Assembly (NCBI RefSeq): GCF_026167545.1
Contig: NZ_CP110678.1
Location: 555,501 to 619,500 of the forward strand
DNA: 64,000 nt
Reading direction: 5' to 3'
From: Sphingomonas sp. S1-29
GTDB taxonomy: Bacteria > Pseudomonadota > Alphaproteobacteria > Sphingomonadales > Sphingomonadaceae
Each line of letters opens with the position of its first letter. Positions within the stretch are counted from its first letter, which is position 1. The position numbers were made by a program, and so were the translations under genes. Below are positions 50,433 through 59,143 of this stretch, piece after piece. Under the pieces are notes generated by a model. That model did not search any database. It was given only the letters and a program-made list of their open reading frames with translations, and was not told where the DNA came from.

Positions 50433-51985
50433 GCCGCCGGTTCCTCCTCGGGGATGTCCAGTCGAGGGAAGATGGGGGTCGGCGGCGCGATCCGAAACCC
50501 CGTCGCTGCGTGCGCGGCGTACCAAGTTTCGTCGGCAAGCGCCGCGTGGCTGCGATCCTCGACCCCCAATTGGTCGAGCATCGAGCCGGCGGCAGCTGGC
50601 ACCACCGGCAGGATCGTGATCGCGCACAGCCGGATCGCGCGGATCAGCGTGCCGAGCACCGCCTCCATCCGCTCGGGATCGGTCTTGCGCAGCGCCCAGG
50701 GCGCCTGCGCATCGATATATTGGTTGCAGGCGAAAACCCCGCGCATCCAGGCCTCGAGCGCCTGGGTGAGCCCATGATCGCCGAAGAGCCGGACGAACTC
50801 GGCGTTCGCCTCGCCCACGGTCGCCAGCAACGCCGCGTCGGCAGGATCGCCCCGCCCCGCCCCCGGCATCGCGCCGTCGAGATTCTTGGCGATGAACGCC
50901 AGCGTCCGCTGCGCCAGATTGCCGAAGCTGTTCGACAGATCGGCATTGGCGCGCATCGCGATCGCGCGCGGCGAATAGCTGCCATCCTGTCCCCAACCGA
51001 TGTCGCGCAGCAGGAAATAGCGCAGCGCATCGACCCCGAATGCATCGGCGAGCGCCATCGGATCGGCGACGTTGCCGAGCGACTTCGACATCTTCTCGCC
51101 GCGGTTGAGCACGAAGCCGTGGCCGAATACCTCCTTTGGCAGCGCAAGCCCCGCCGACATCAGGAACGCCGGCCAATAGACCGCGTGGAAGCGAACGATG
51201 TCCTTGCCGATGATGTGCGACGCCGCCGGCCAATAGCGCGAAAGCTCGCCGCCATCGGGATAACCGGTGCCGGTGAGATAGTTGGTGAGCGCATCGACCC
51301 AGACATACATCACATGCCCATCGCTGCCCGGCACCGGCACGCCCCAATCGAAGCTGGTGCGCGATACCGACAAGTCGATCAGCCCACCCTCGACGAAGCG
51401 AAGCACCTCGTTGCGGCGGCTTTCGGGGCGGATGAAGCCGGGATTGGCGGCGTAGAAATCGAGCAAGGGCTGCTGATATTTCGACAGGCGAAAGAACCAG
51501 GTCTCCTCGGCGGTCCATTCGACCGGAGTGCCCTGCGGCGAAAGCTTGACGCCCCCTGCCCCCTCGGTCAGTTCCTTTTCCTCGTAGAAGGCTTCGTCGC
51601 GAACCGAATACCAGCCCTCGTAGCGATCGAGATACAGGTCGCCCGCGTCCTGCATCGCCTGCCAGATCGCCTGGCTGGCGCGATAATGCTCAGGCTCGAC
51701 GGTGCGGATGAACCGATCACACGAAATATTCAGACGCTGTGCCATGTCGCTGAAATATCCCGACATCTCGTCGGCAAGCGCGCGCACCGGTACGCCGCGG
51801 TCGCGCGCGGTCTGGACCATCTTGAGGCCATGTTCGTCGGTGCCGGTCTGGAAGCGCACGTCGCGCCCCGCCTGGCGCTGGAACCGCGCGATCGCGTCGG
51901 CGGCGATCATTTCATAGGCGTGGCCGATATGCGGCTTGCCGTTGGGATAATGGATCGCGGTGGTGATGTAATAAGGTTCGGCCAT
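50429..51985 (-). CDS. metG: Methionine-tRNA ligase
   Basis: 518-residue class I MetRS. It has the HIGH signature (GKPHIGHAYE) at the N-terminus, the signature KMSKS loop (GEKMSKSLGNV) near residue 300, and the anticodon-binding helical domain at the C-terminus. It lacks the C-terminal dimerisation (Arc1p-like) domain found in E. coli and shows no zinc Cys cluster in the connective peptide, as in the short MetG1-type enzymes. It is separated from holB by 53 bases. Confidence 0.98.
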   Translation of the reverse strand: MAEPYYITTAIHYPNGKPHIGHAYEMIAADAIARFQRQAGRDVRFQTGTDEHGLKMVQTARDRGVPVRALADEMSGYFSDMAQRLNISCDRFIRTVEPEHYRASQAIWQAMQDAGDLYLDRYEGWYSVRDEAFYEEKELTEGAGGVKLSPQGTPVEWTAEETWFFRLSKYQQPLLDFYAANPGFIRPESRRNEVLRFVEGGLIDLSVSRTSFDWGVPVPGSDGHVMYVWVDALTNYLTGTGYPDGGELSRYWPAASHIIGKDIVRFHAVYWPAFLMSAGLALPKEVFGHGFVLNRGEKMSKSLGNVADPMALADAFGVDALRYFLLRDIGWGQDGSYSPRAIAMRANADLSNSFGNLAQRTLAFIAKNLDGAMPGAGRGDPADAALLATVGEANAEFVRLFGDHGLTQALEAWMRGVFACNQYIDAQAPWALRKTDPERMEAVLGTLIRAIRLCAITILPVVPAAAGSMLDQLGVEDRSHAALADETWYAAHAATGFRIAPPTPIFPRLDIPEEEPAA

Positions 51986-52038
51986 GCGCGGCGTTTAGGG
52001 GGTGGGAGGGGCGTGGCACAAGCCCCGTTGCCAAGCCG

Positions 52039-53013
52039 TCAGCGCGCCAGGCGTGCGACGATGCCGCCGATTTCGAACACCGCCGCGCCCGCGTCCTGCG
52101 ACAGGCCGATCGCCGCACCCGCCACCTCCTTGGCGGCGGCGTGTGCGTCGAGCGCGTCGCGAAGCGCACTGCCCTGCAACAGCCGCGCACGCTCGGCGAG
52201 GAAGGCGGGTACGCGTTCGAGAAATGCGACATAGCGGGGGTGCGCAGCCTTCACCCCCAGCGCCTTGGCGAGCCGTGAACGGATCGCATTGTCGGCATCG
52301 CCGCGATCGGCGAGGAGCGTCAGGTCGCGCTCGATCGATGCCATGTCGAGCCCGGCAAAGCGCAGCGCGCGCCCCGGCGACCCAGCGCCTGCACGCACCA
52401 GCACCGCGATCTCGTCGTCGCCCGCCTCGGGCAGTTCGTGCCGCAGCACCGCCGCCACCTCGGCATCCTCGAGCGCGGCAAAGCGCAGCAGGCGGCAGCG
52501 CGAGCGGATCGTCGGCAACAGCCGCCCCGGCGCATGGCTCACCAGCAGGAAGATCGTCCCTGCCGGCGGCTCTTCGAGGTTCTTGAGCAAAGCATTGGCG
52601 CCGCCGCGCTCGAGATCGTCAATCGAATCGATCAGCACCACGCGGCGCGACGACATCGACGGCTTGGTCGCGAACATCGGCTGCAACGTGCGCACCTGCG
52701 CGATCGTGATGCTGCGTGCGACATCCTGGTCGGGCTTCTCGGCATCCTTGGGCAGCCGCGCCAGCAGCCTAAAATCGGGATGTGACCCGGCATCGAGCAA
52801 CGCGCCGATCCGATGCCCCGCAGGCACTGCCGCCGTAGGGTCGAGCGAAGGATCGGCGGCATGAGCGAGCATCCGCCGCGCCATATCATGCGCGAACCCC
52901 GCCTTGCCGGTGCCCTCGGGACCGGTGATCAGCCACGCATGATGCAGCGCCCCGCCCGCCATCGCCGCGGCGAACGCGGCGCGCGGCGCGGCGTTGCCGA
53001 TCGCTGGCGTCAT
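52039..53013 (-). CDS. holB: DNA polymerase III delta-prime subunit
   Basis: 324-residue clamp-loader subunit. P-loop-like GPEGTGKAG (Ala for Ser/Thr), then FHPDFRLL-type SHPDFRLLARL, VVLIDSIDDLERGGANALLKNLEEPPAGTIFLLVSH and RSRCRLLRF (SRC motif). Only that one cysteine is evident, so the zinc module of E. coli delta-prime appears to be lost. The ATG at 53013 overlaps the tmk stop by 4 bases; tmk-holB-metG-tatD is a conserved order. Confidence 0.93.
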   Translation of the reverse strand: MTPAIGNAAPRAAFAAAMAGGALHHAWLITGPEGTGKAGFAHDMARRMLAHAADPSLDPTAAVPAGHRIGALLDAGSHPDFRLLARLPKDAEKPDQDVARSITIAQVRTLQPMFATKPSMSSRRVVLIDSIDDLERGGANALLKNLEEPPAGTIFLLVSHAPGRLLPTIRSRCRLLRFAALEDAEVAAVLRHELPEAGDDEIAVLVRAGAGSPGRALRFAGLDMASIERDLTLLADRGDADNAIRSRLAKALGVKAAHPRYVAFLERVPAFLAERARLLQGSALRDALDAHAAAKEVAGAAIGLSQDAGAAVFEIGGIVARLAR

Positions 53014-53633
53014 GGCAGCAGGTCGGCGAGGCCGTCGAGCAGCGCCTGCGTCACCTCGAGGGCCGACCGCGCCGCGTCGATCCGCCGCACCCGATCGGGC
53101 TCGCGCGCCGCGATCGCCTCGAACCCCGCCGCGACGGCATCGTGAAACGCCGCATCGCGCGCTTCGAACCGGTCGTTGGCGGCGCCGTCGCGCGCCCGCG
53201 TCCGCTGCTGCCCCGCCGCGCGCGGCAGTGTCAGGAAGAAGGTGCGATCGGGCAGCAACCCCTTCGATCCAAAACCGTGCAGCGCCAGGATCGCGGCATC
53301 GTCGATCCCCTGCGCGCCCTGATAGGCGCGCGTCGAGTCGAGATACCGATCGCAGATCACCCACGTCCCCGCCGCGATCGCCGGGCGGATACGCTTCTCG
53401 ACATGATCGGCGCGCGCCGCGGCGAACAGCAACGCCTCGGCATGCGCGCTCCAGCGTGCGACATCGCCCTGCATCAGCAGCTGGCGAATCGCTTCGGCGC
53501 CCTCGCTCCCGCCCGGCTCGCGCGTCACCAGCACGGGCAGCCCGCGCGCTTCGAGCGCGGCGGCGAGCGCGGCGGCCTGGGTCGACTTCCCCGCCCCCTC
53601 GCCGCCCTCGAGCGAGATGAAGCGTCCGATCAA
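53010..53633 (-). CDS. tmk: Thymidylate kinase
   Basis: 207-residue TMPK. It has a P-loop FISLEGGEGAGKST, TREPGGSEGAEAIR, the CDRYLDSTRAYQG motif and an Arg-rich LID (RAAGQQRTRARDG). No ATG gives this N-terminus: the frame starts at TTG 53633, whose TTGA overlaps the dacA stop, pointing to coupled translation. It makes dTDP for DNA synthesis. Confidence 0.95.
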   Translation of the reverse strand: MIGRFISLEGGEGAGKSTQAAALAAALEARGLPVLVTREPGGSEGAEAIRQLLMQGDVARWSAHAEALLFAAARADHVEKRIRPAIAAGTWVICDRYLDSTRAYQGAQGIDDAAILALHGFGSKGLLPDRTFFLTLPRAAGQQRTRARDGAANDRFEARDAAFHDAVAAGFEAIAAREPDRVRRIDAARSALEVTQALLDGLADLLP

Positions 53634-54793
53634 GCGAACAGCGACATCAGGCCCGCCCAGACGCGCCCGAAGAAGCCGGCTTCCTCGACCGCGGCTTCGG
53701 CGACCAACGGCATCCGCTGCTCGCCGGTGTCGGCGCTGGTGATGACCAGGTCGGCGATGTGCTGGCCCGCGGCGATCGGCGCCTTGATCGGCCCCTGATA
53801 CACCACCTTGGCGGTCACCGGCGCACTGGTGCCCGAGGGGACGGTGATCGACAGGTCGCGCGGCGCGACCAGCCCGACCGTCGCCTCGCCGCCCAGCTGG
53901 ACGTCGGCGGTCTCGACGCGCTTGCCCTTCTTGACGATCGGCCGCGACTTCCACGCGCCGAAGCCCCATTCCATGAAGCGCACCGACTCGCTGATCCGCT
54001 GGTTCGCGCTGGTCAGCCCGGCAAGCACCATAACCAGCCGCCGCCCGCTCTGCTCGGCCGATCCGGTGAAGCCATAGCCCGCTTCCTCGGTATGCCCGGT
54101 CTTCAGCCCATCGGCGCCGTCGACGCGCCCGAGCAGCGGGTCGCGATTGGCCTGGGTGATCGCGTTGCCACCCATCGTCTGGCCCCAGGTGAAATCGCGG
54201 CGGGTGTAGAATTTCTTGTAGAGCTGCGGATGCTGCTCGATCGTCACCTTGGCGAGCGTCGCCAGGTCGCGCGCGGTGACATAGGTGCGGCCTTCATCGG
54301 GCCAGCCGTTCGAATTGCCGAACCGGCTGTTGCTCAGGCCGATCGCCTTGGCGCGCTGGTTCATCAAATTGGCAAACGCTTCCTCGGTGCCGGCAATCCC
54401 CTCGGCGAGCACGACGCAGGCGTCGTTCCCCGACAGCACGACCACGCCGTACAGCAGATTCTCGACGCTCACTTCCTCGTTGGGCGACAGGAACATCGTC
54501 GAGCCCGCCTTGGGGCCGTGCCAGCGCTCCCAGGTCTCGGGGCGGACGCGGAACTTCTGGTCGAGCTTCAGCTCGCCCTTCTTGAGCATGTCGAAGATGA
54601 CATAGGTCGTCATCATCTTGGCCATCGACGCCGGCGGCATCCGGCGATCGGCGTCCTTGGCATACAGCACCGCGCCCGACGACAAATCCTCGATGAACGC
54701 CACCGGCGCAGGCGTGTCATAGGGCGGACGCTGCGCCGAGGCGGGCATCGCCAGCGCGAGGAACAGCGGCGGCAGTACGAGCAGTTTCTTCAT
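53630..54793 (-). CDS. dacA: D-alanyl-D-alanine carboxypeptidase (PBP5 type)
   Basis: 387 residues with a signal peptide (KKLLVLPPLFLALAMPASAQ). Penicillin-binding motifs are SxxK (ASMAKMMT), SxN (LSGNDACV) and KTG (GLKTGHTEEAGY). A C-terminal PBP5-type beta domain and a terminal amphipathic segment (FGRVWAGLMSLFA) would anchor it on the outer face of the inner membrane. It trims peptidoglycan side chains. It follows the RlpA-like SPOR gene by 29 bases. Confidence 0.95.
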   Translation of the reverse strand: MKKLLVLPPLFLALAMPASAQRPPYDTPAPVAFIEDLSSGAVLYAKDADRRMPPASMAKMMTTYVIFDMLKKGELKLDQKFRVRPETWERWHGPKAGSTMFLSPNEEVSVENLLYGVVVLSGNDACVVLAEGIAGTEEAFANLMNQRAKAIGLSNSRFGNSNGWPDEGRTYVTARDLATLAKVTIEQHPQLYKKFYTRRDFTWGQTMGGNAITQANRDPLLGRVDGADGLKTGHTEEAGYGFTGSAEQSGRRLVMVLAGLTSANQRISESVRFMEWGFGAWKSRPIVKKGKRVETADVQLGGEATVGLVAPRDLSITVPSGTSAPVTAKVVYQGPIKAPIAAGQHIADLVITSADTGEQRMPLVAEAAVEEAGFFGRVWAGLMSLFA

Positions 54794-54822
54794 GGAAAAC
54801 ACGAACCCTGGTGGCTTGAGGA

Positions 54823-55620
54823 TCATTTCGAACGAAAGACGGTGGCGTCGCGATAGCCGCTTCTGGCCGCGCGCGCGCGTGCCGAATTGGCGGCGGCGGC
54901 ATCGGGGAACGGCCCGAGCTGGACGCGCCAGAAGCGGCCTGCGGCGATCGAGCGGCCGTTCAGCTGGCTCGCCAGCGCCCTGGCGCGCGGCTCGCTGGAG
55001 AGCGCGGCGACCTGGACGAACCAGGTGCCGGTGGCAGCGGGATTTGGTGGCGCAGGTGCCGTAGGCACCGGTCGGGGCGATGCGGGCTTGGGAGCTGGCT
55101 TGGCAACAACAGGCTTGGGCGGCGCCATCGGCGTTGGCGCGGGTAGCACCGCGGCCATCTGCTTGCGCAAGCCGTTGAGCAGCACCGGCGGCGCATCGAG
55201 CCGCGGCAGCCCGGGACGCCCCGCCTGCAACGCCGCCTGATCCTGCGGCGAAGGCGTCACGCTGCGCACCCGAACCCCCGCCTGCGCTGCAATGCCAAGC
55301 GCCGAAAGCGCGCCCGGTGCCAGCGCGATCACCTGACCGGCTGCGGGTACCTGCCCCGCGATCGGTACCAGGATCGTTCGGCCGGTATCGAGCGCGGTCA
55401 CCTCGGCGACGCTCCCCACCGGCAGCGTCGCATGGGCGGCACCGATCGGACTGTCGAGCGCGCTCGCCAGCCCCACCGCGCCGACTTCGTCGTAGCGCTT
55501 GACCTCGCCCGAGGTACCCAGCGGCCCCGAAGCCGCGACGACTTCGGCGGGCGGCGCGTCCTGCGCCGACGCCGCAGCGCCCAGCAGGCCGAGGATCAGG
55601 AACTCAGCGCGAGACTTCAT
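54823..55620 (-). CDS. RlpA-like SPOR-domain protein, degenerate
   Basis: 265 residues with a signal-peptide-like start. Residues about 50-120 (VGLASALDSPIGAAHATLPVGSVAEVT ALDTGRTILVPI) resemble the RlpA double-psi beta-barrel, but the catalytic DRGP segment is replaced by AGQVP, so lytic transglycosylase activity is doubtful. A Pro/Ala linker (about 165-200) leads to a C-terminal SPOR domain (GTWFVQVAALSSEPRARALASQL...RFWRVQLGPF) that should bind denuded septal peptidoglycan. ATG 55620 lies 17 bases inside mltB. Confidence 0.85.
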   Translation of the reverse strand: MKSRAEFLILGLLGAAASAQDAPPAEVVAASGPLGTSGEVKRYDEVGAVGLASALDSPIGAAHATLPVGSVAEVTALDTGRTILVPIAGQVPAAGQVIALAPGALSALGIAAQAGVRVRSVTPSPQDQAALQAGRPGLPRLDAPPVLLNGLRKQMAAVLPAPTPMAPPKPVVAKPAPKPASPRPVPTAPAPPNPAATGTWFVQVAALSSEPRARALASQLNGRSIAAGRFWRVQLGPFPDAAAANSARARAARSGYRDATVFRSK

Positions 55621-56632
55621 CGGCCAGCAACCCCACCGAAAGAGCATAGAAATTCGAACAATTATAATCGAGGATCACGCGATAATTGCTCGTCAGCAGG
55701 AAGGCGGTGCGCCCCTGGCCATCGGGTTCGAGCAAGGTCGCCTGCACATTGTCGGCGGGCAAGGCGCCGCCCTGCGGGGTCACCCCGAGCGCGCGCCATT
55801 CGGCGATCGTGCGCCATTGGCTGTGCCGGTCGAATACTCGCGGGCAGCGCGGCGAGACGGTGCGCGTCTCGAGCGGCGCGCGCGCGAGCCCCGCGGGCAC
55901 GTTCACCGCGACGCCCCAGGGCTGGCCGCGCCGCCAGCCGGCGTTCGACAGATAATTGCCGATCGATGCCAGCGCGTCGGCTTCGTTCGCCCAGATATTG
56001 GCGTCGCCATCGCCATCGCCGTCGACCGCGAGCCGCAGATACACCGACGGCAGAAACTGCGGATAGCCCATCGCGCCCGCCCAGCTGCCCTTCAGCCGGT
56101 CGCGCGGCACACCGCGGTCGATGATCTTGAGCAGCGCGATGAATTCGCCCTCGAACAATGGCCGGCGGCGTCCCTCGAAGGCGAGCGTGGCTAGCGAGCG
56201 CGGCAGATCGAAATCGCCGGTATAGCCGCCATAATTGGTCTCATGCCCCCAGATCGCGACCAGGATCGATCCGGGCACGCCATAACGCTGCTCGACCGCG
56301 CGCAAGGTGTTCAGGTTGCCGCGATAGGCGCTGCGACCGCGTCCGATCCGCGCGGCATCGACATGACGTGCGCGATAGGGGGCAAAATTGGAGATCGGCG
56401 CATTGGGGCTCGAACTGCCCGGCTGGTCGCGATCGAGCTCGATCACCCGCGGGTTCACCGTCAGCGAGGGCAGCACCGAATTGAGCGTGCGATCGCTCAC
56501 CCCCTCGCGCAGCGCCTTGCTTCGCACCGTCGCCAGATAGCTCTGAAAGCTCGCATTGTCCTGGGCAGCTGCCCCGCTGCCCAAGCCGCCGAGCCCGATG
56601 CCGGCCAGAAGGATCGCCCCAAAAATACGCAT
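55604..56632 (-). CDS. mltB: Lytic murein transglycosylase (MltB type)
   Basis: 342 residues, signal peptide (MRIFGAILLAGIGLGGLGSGAAAQ). Catalytic Glu in ILVAIWGHETNYGGYTGDF, followed by SLATLAFEGRRRPLFEGEFIALLKII and GSWAGAMGYPQFLPS, the SLT-3/MltB hallmark order. The C-terminus (about 270-340) carries a putative peptidoglycan-binding-like tail. There is no lipobox, so it is probably a soluble periplasmic form. It heads the long minus-strand envelope/replication series. Confidence 0.95.
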   Translation of the reverse strand: MRIFGAILLAGIGLGGLGSGAAAQDNASFQSYLATVRSKALREGVSDRTLNSVLPSLTVNPRVIELDRDQPGSSSPNAPISNFAPYRARHVDAARIGRGRSAYRGNLNTLRAVEQRYGVPGSILVAIWGHETNYGGYTGDFDLPRSLATLAFEGRRRPLFEGEFIALLKIIDRGVPRDRLKGSWAGAMGYPQFLPSVYLRLAVDGDGDGDANIWANEADALASIGNYLSNAGWRRGQPWGVAVNVPAGLARAPLETRTVSPRCPRVFDRHSQWRTIAEWRALGVTPQGGALPADNVQATLLEPDGQGRTAFLLTSNYRVILDYNCSNFYALSVGLLADEVSR

Positions 56633-56780
56633 TACACAGCTCCACCCCGGCCCCGCCGGCCGTGGTGCCGACTATTGGCACACTCCCCCCCGGTGCTGGA
56701 ACCCCTTGGCGAACACGGGCTTGCAGAAAACCCGCCGACCTGCGTAATCGGGCGTGCCAGCATGCTGAGTGCCGGCATGC

Positions 56781-56870
<90 letters not shown>

Positions 56871-56873
56871 TTT

Positions 56874-56887
56874 CCCCCGTCCGGGGG
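56874..56887 (+). terminator. Short hairpin after tRNA-Ser
   Basis: CCCCC-GTCC-GGGGG directly follows the tRNA 3' end. The stem is short, so it may serve as a processing or termination signal. Confidence 0.4.
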
Positions 56888-57117
56888 CGTGCAGAACGGT
56901 GAAGTCGTGAGCTGCCGTCAGCCCGTAGGGTATCTCGCTTGTGGTTTTGGCAGTGCCAGCCACCTCGGGGCAACGATCACGGCGCGGGTACTGTTTCGAG
57001 GCACCACCACCGTGGTCTGATACACGGACGTGTCCGGTATCGTCGTACGACAAATAGATTCCGTGCATCACAACAGGCGAAACACGCTTTCAAACCGTCC
57101 CTTGGAGATAACCGGCG

Positions 57118-57639
57118 CTATTCCCCGCTATACCGAATGAGTTGAAGTCGCTCTGGATTTGCTGGGCCGTCCTTGCTCGAATAGGTCTCGCTACGTACGG
57201 GCCGATCGGGATTGGTGAGATCAAACCAGAGGTCATGCAAATGCGACTCCTTTGCCGGATCAAGGTCGGTCGCGTCGCGAAACACGAAATGCAGTCGACC
57301 GGCACCCCGAGTTGACAGCGCCAGGCGCGGCTGGTTGCCCTGCGGGCAATAATGGGTGGCAAGCAAGCTTCCGCTGTCGCGGTGGTAAAGCGTCAGCGAA
57401 TGCGGTTTACCATGCACGTCCCAGCTTTCGACAAGAACGGAATCTCCCGCCACCAGATAAAAGCGGATGCGAAGCGGGCTCTGCGGCTCGTCGGCAGGCC
57501 GCCAGGCGCCGACCATCCGAAACAGTTGCGCGAAAGCGTCTTCGGTTGCGACATTTTCAGATGTAGTGTGGGCTGCCGGCGGCACAGGCGCTCGGCCAGA
57601 ACCCTGCGTTAGAGTGGCGAGAACGAGCAAAGACCACAT
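57118..57639 (-). CDS. Hypothetical protein
   Basis: 173 residues. The N-terminus (MWSLLVLATLTQGSG) is weakly signal-like. The body is rich in beta-type residues (RIRFYLVAGDSVLVESWDVHGKPHSLTLYHRDSGSLLATHYCPQGNQPRLALS; DLWFDLTNPDRPVRSETYSS), suggesting a lipocalin-like or barrel fold, but I do not recognise a family. Base composition is a little lower in GC than the neighbours. It stands alone between tRNA-Ser and the aox gene. The flanking 56888-57117 shows nothing clear. Confidence 0.6.
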   Translation of the reverse strand: MWSLLVLATLTQGSGRAPVPPAAHTTSENVATEDAFAQLFRMVGAWRPADEPQSPLRIRFYLVAGDSVLVESWDVHGKPHSLTLYHRDSGSLLATHYCPQGNQPRLALSTRGAGRLHFVFRDATDLDPAKESHLHDLWFDLTNPDRPVRSETYSSKDGPANPERLQLIRYSGE

Positions 57640-57730
57640 ACATCCCCACAGTCTATTTTCGTATCGCCAGATATCCCCGAGATTTTGTAGGCCGACAAGC
57701 GACCCAGCAGCATCCGGCGAACCCCCGCCA

Positions 57731-57759
57731 CGGTGCCGATCGCAAGTCGATCGGCACCG
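57731..57759 (-). terminator. Stem-loop after the alternative oxidase gene
   Basis: CGGTGCCGATCG-CAAGT-CGATCGGCACCG forms a perfect 12-bp stem 9 bases downstream of the aox stop on the minus strand. It has no U-run but is the obvious 3' end of the aox transcript. Confidence 0.6.
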
Positions 57760-57767
57760 CGCGATGG

Positions 57768-58493
57768 TCAGGCGGCCACCCGGATGTCGGTCGCGTGCAC
57801 CGGGTAGGGTGCGATCTTGGTTTCATCGATCGTGCCGCCGGCGAGCTGGCTCGCGAAGCCGTGGTTGACGTCGCGGTGATGCGCTTCGTCGGCGCGCACG
57901 ACCAGCACGACGTCGCGCAGCGTCGCATCGTCGGCCATCTGCCAATAATGTTTGGCGATCGCGGGGGCTGGCACGTTGACCGAGCGGCCTTCGTCGATTT
58001 CCTTGAGGTACATGGTGTAGCTGATCACCGCTTCCTCCTCGAAATAGCCGACGACGCGGTGCGCGGTGCGCGACGACAGCAGGTACAGGATCGAAAAGCC
58101 GACCAGGAACACCCCCTGCACCCCAAGGATCACCATCCGCTCGAACCAGGTCGGCTTGGCGATCTCGATGAAGGTCATCAGGTGCATCCGCTCGTTCTCG
58201 GCCTCTTCCATCAGCGTGCGGATCCAGCCTTCGTCGTCGCGCATCCAGCGAAGGCACGTCAGATGCGTGAACATCGCCCCGACCATCCCGGGCACCGCCG
58301 CGACGGTTTCGAGCACGATCGCGCGATGGCCGTAGCGCTTGGCGAAGAAGGTGTCGGCGGTGAGCCGCAGCAGCTTGGTGAAGCCGAGCGCGAAGTGATC
58401 CGAGAAGCCCGAGGGGATGTGATGGATCTGGGGTTGCGCCTCCCGCTCGTCGTGCAGGGCTTGGGGACTGGGCATAAGGATGGTGTTGGTCAT
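57768..58493 (-). CDS. aox: Alternative oxidase (cyanide-insensitive quinol oxidase)
   Basis: 241-residue diiron quinol oxidase that passes electrons from ubiquinol to oxygen without pumping protons. All ligand motifs are present: LETVAAVPGMV (E62), ENERMH (E101, H104), EEEAVISYT (one of E152-E154) and RADEAHHRDVNH (E203, H206). Two hydrophobic helices (about 62-78 and 120-140) sit on the membrane surface. It lies 22 bases downstream of a GNAT gene, so the two are probably co-transcribed. The enzyme is uncommon in bacteria but known in some alphaproteobacteria. Confidence 0.95.
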   Translation of the reverse strand: MTNTILMPSPQALHDEREAQPQIHHIPSGFSDHFALGFTKLLRLTADTFFAKRYGHRAIVLETVAAVPGMVGAMFTHLTCLRWMRDDEGWIRTLMEEAENERMHLMTFIEIAKPTWFERMVILGVQGVFLVGFSILYLLSSRTAHRVVGYFEEEAVISYTMYLKEIDEGRSVNVPAPAIAKHYWQMADDATLRDVVLVVRADEAHHRDVNHGFASQLAGGTIDETKIAPYPVHATDIRVAA

Positions 58494-58515
58494 GCGGGAG
58501 CCTTTTCGGGGAATG

Positions 58516-59046
58516 TCAGAGCGCGGCGGAAAGCGGCAGCTTGCGCTCGACCAGCACCAGCGAGGAATCGCCGGGATAGGCACGTGCGGTGAAGCCCATC
58601 TCGCGTTCGAGCTCGATCGCGGCGTGGTTGGCGTAGCTCTCGATCGATTGGAGCGTCTGGACGCCGCGGGCTTCGGCGTAGCGCGCGACATGCGCGAGCA
58701 GCGCCCAGCTGATGCCGCGCTGCTTATAATCCGATCGAATGCTGATCGCGACTTCGCCGACCTCGAGCGCTGCGTCGCAGGCGAGCATCGCCGCGGCGAT
58801 CACCGTCACGCCATCGTCGGCGAAGGCTAGGAAGGTCTCGGACTGGTAGTGATCGACGCGTATCATCGCCGCCAGCCGGTCGGGCCCGACGACGGCCAGC
58901 CCGGTCAGGAAGCGGAACCGCAGGTCCTCGGGCGTGACGTGGGTGAAGAACTCGGCGAGCGCGGGCTCGTCGCGATCGGTCACCGTGCGCACCAGGAACC
59001 GGTGCCCCGTGCGGGTCTCCAGGTCTGCGTTGCCGTGCGGGGTCAT
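58516..59046 (-). CDS. GNAT family N-acetyltransferase
   Basis: 176 residues. The acetyltransferase fold is visible from FLVRTVTDRDEPALAEFFTHVTPEDLRFRF to the CoA-binding segment (VAISIRSDYKQRGISWALLAHVARYAEARGV), which is the Q/RxxGxG/A-like motif with QRGISW in the conserved place. The N-terminal DRDEPALAEFF...PEDLRFRF resembles the GNAT module of protein lysine acetyltransferases (Pat-like), but substrate cannot be assigned. It lies upstream of aox. Confidence 0.85.
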   Translation of the reverse strand: MTPHGNADLETRTGHRFLVRTVTDRDEPALAEFFTHVTPEDLRFRFLTGLAVVGPDRLAAMIRVDHYQSETFLAFADDGVTVIAAAMLACDAALEVGEVAISIRSDYKQRGISWALLAHVARYAEARGVQTLQSIESYANHAAIELEREMGFTARAYPGDSSLVLVERKLPLSAAL

Positions 59047-59143
59047 GCGATTCTCCGGGGTTGCACGACAATGGCGTCGGCTTCACCGGGCCAGTGCACC
59101 GCATCGGGCCCGCACTCTATGCGTAGAACCCCGCATGGCGCCG

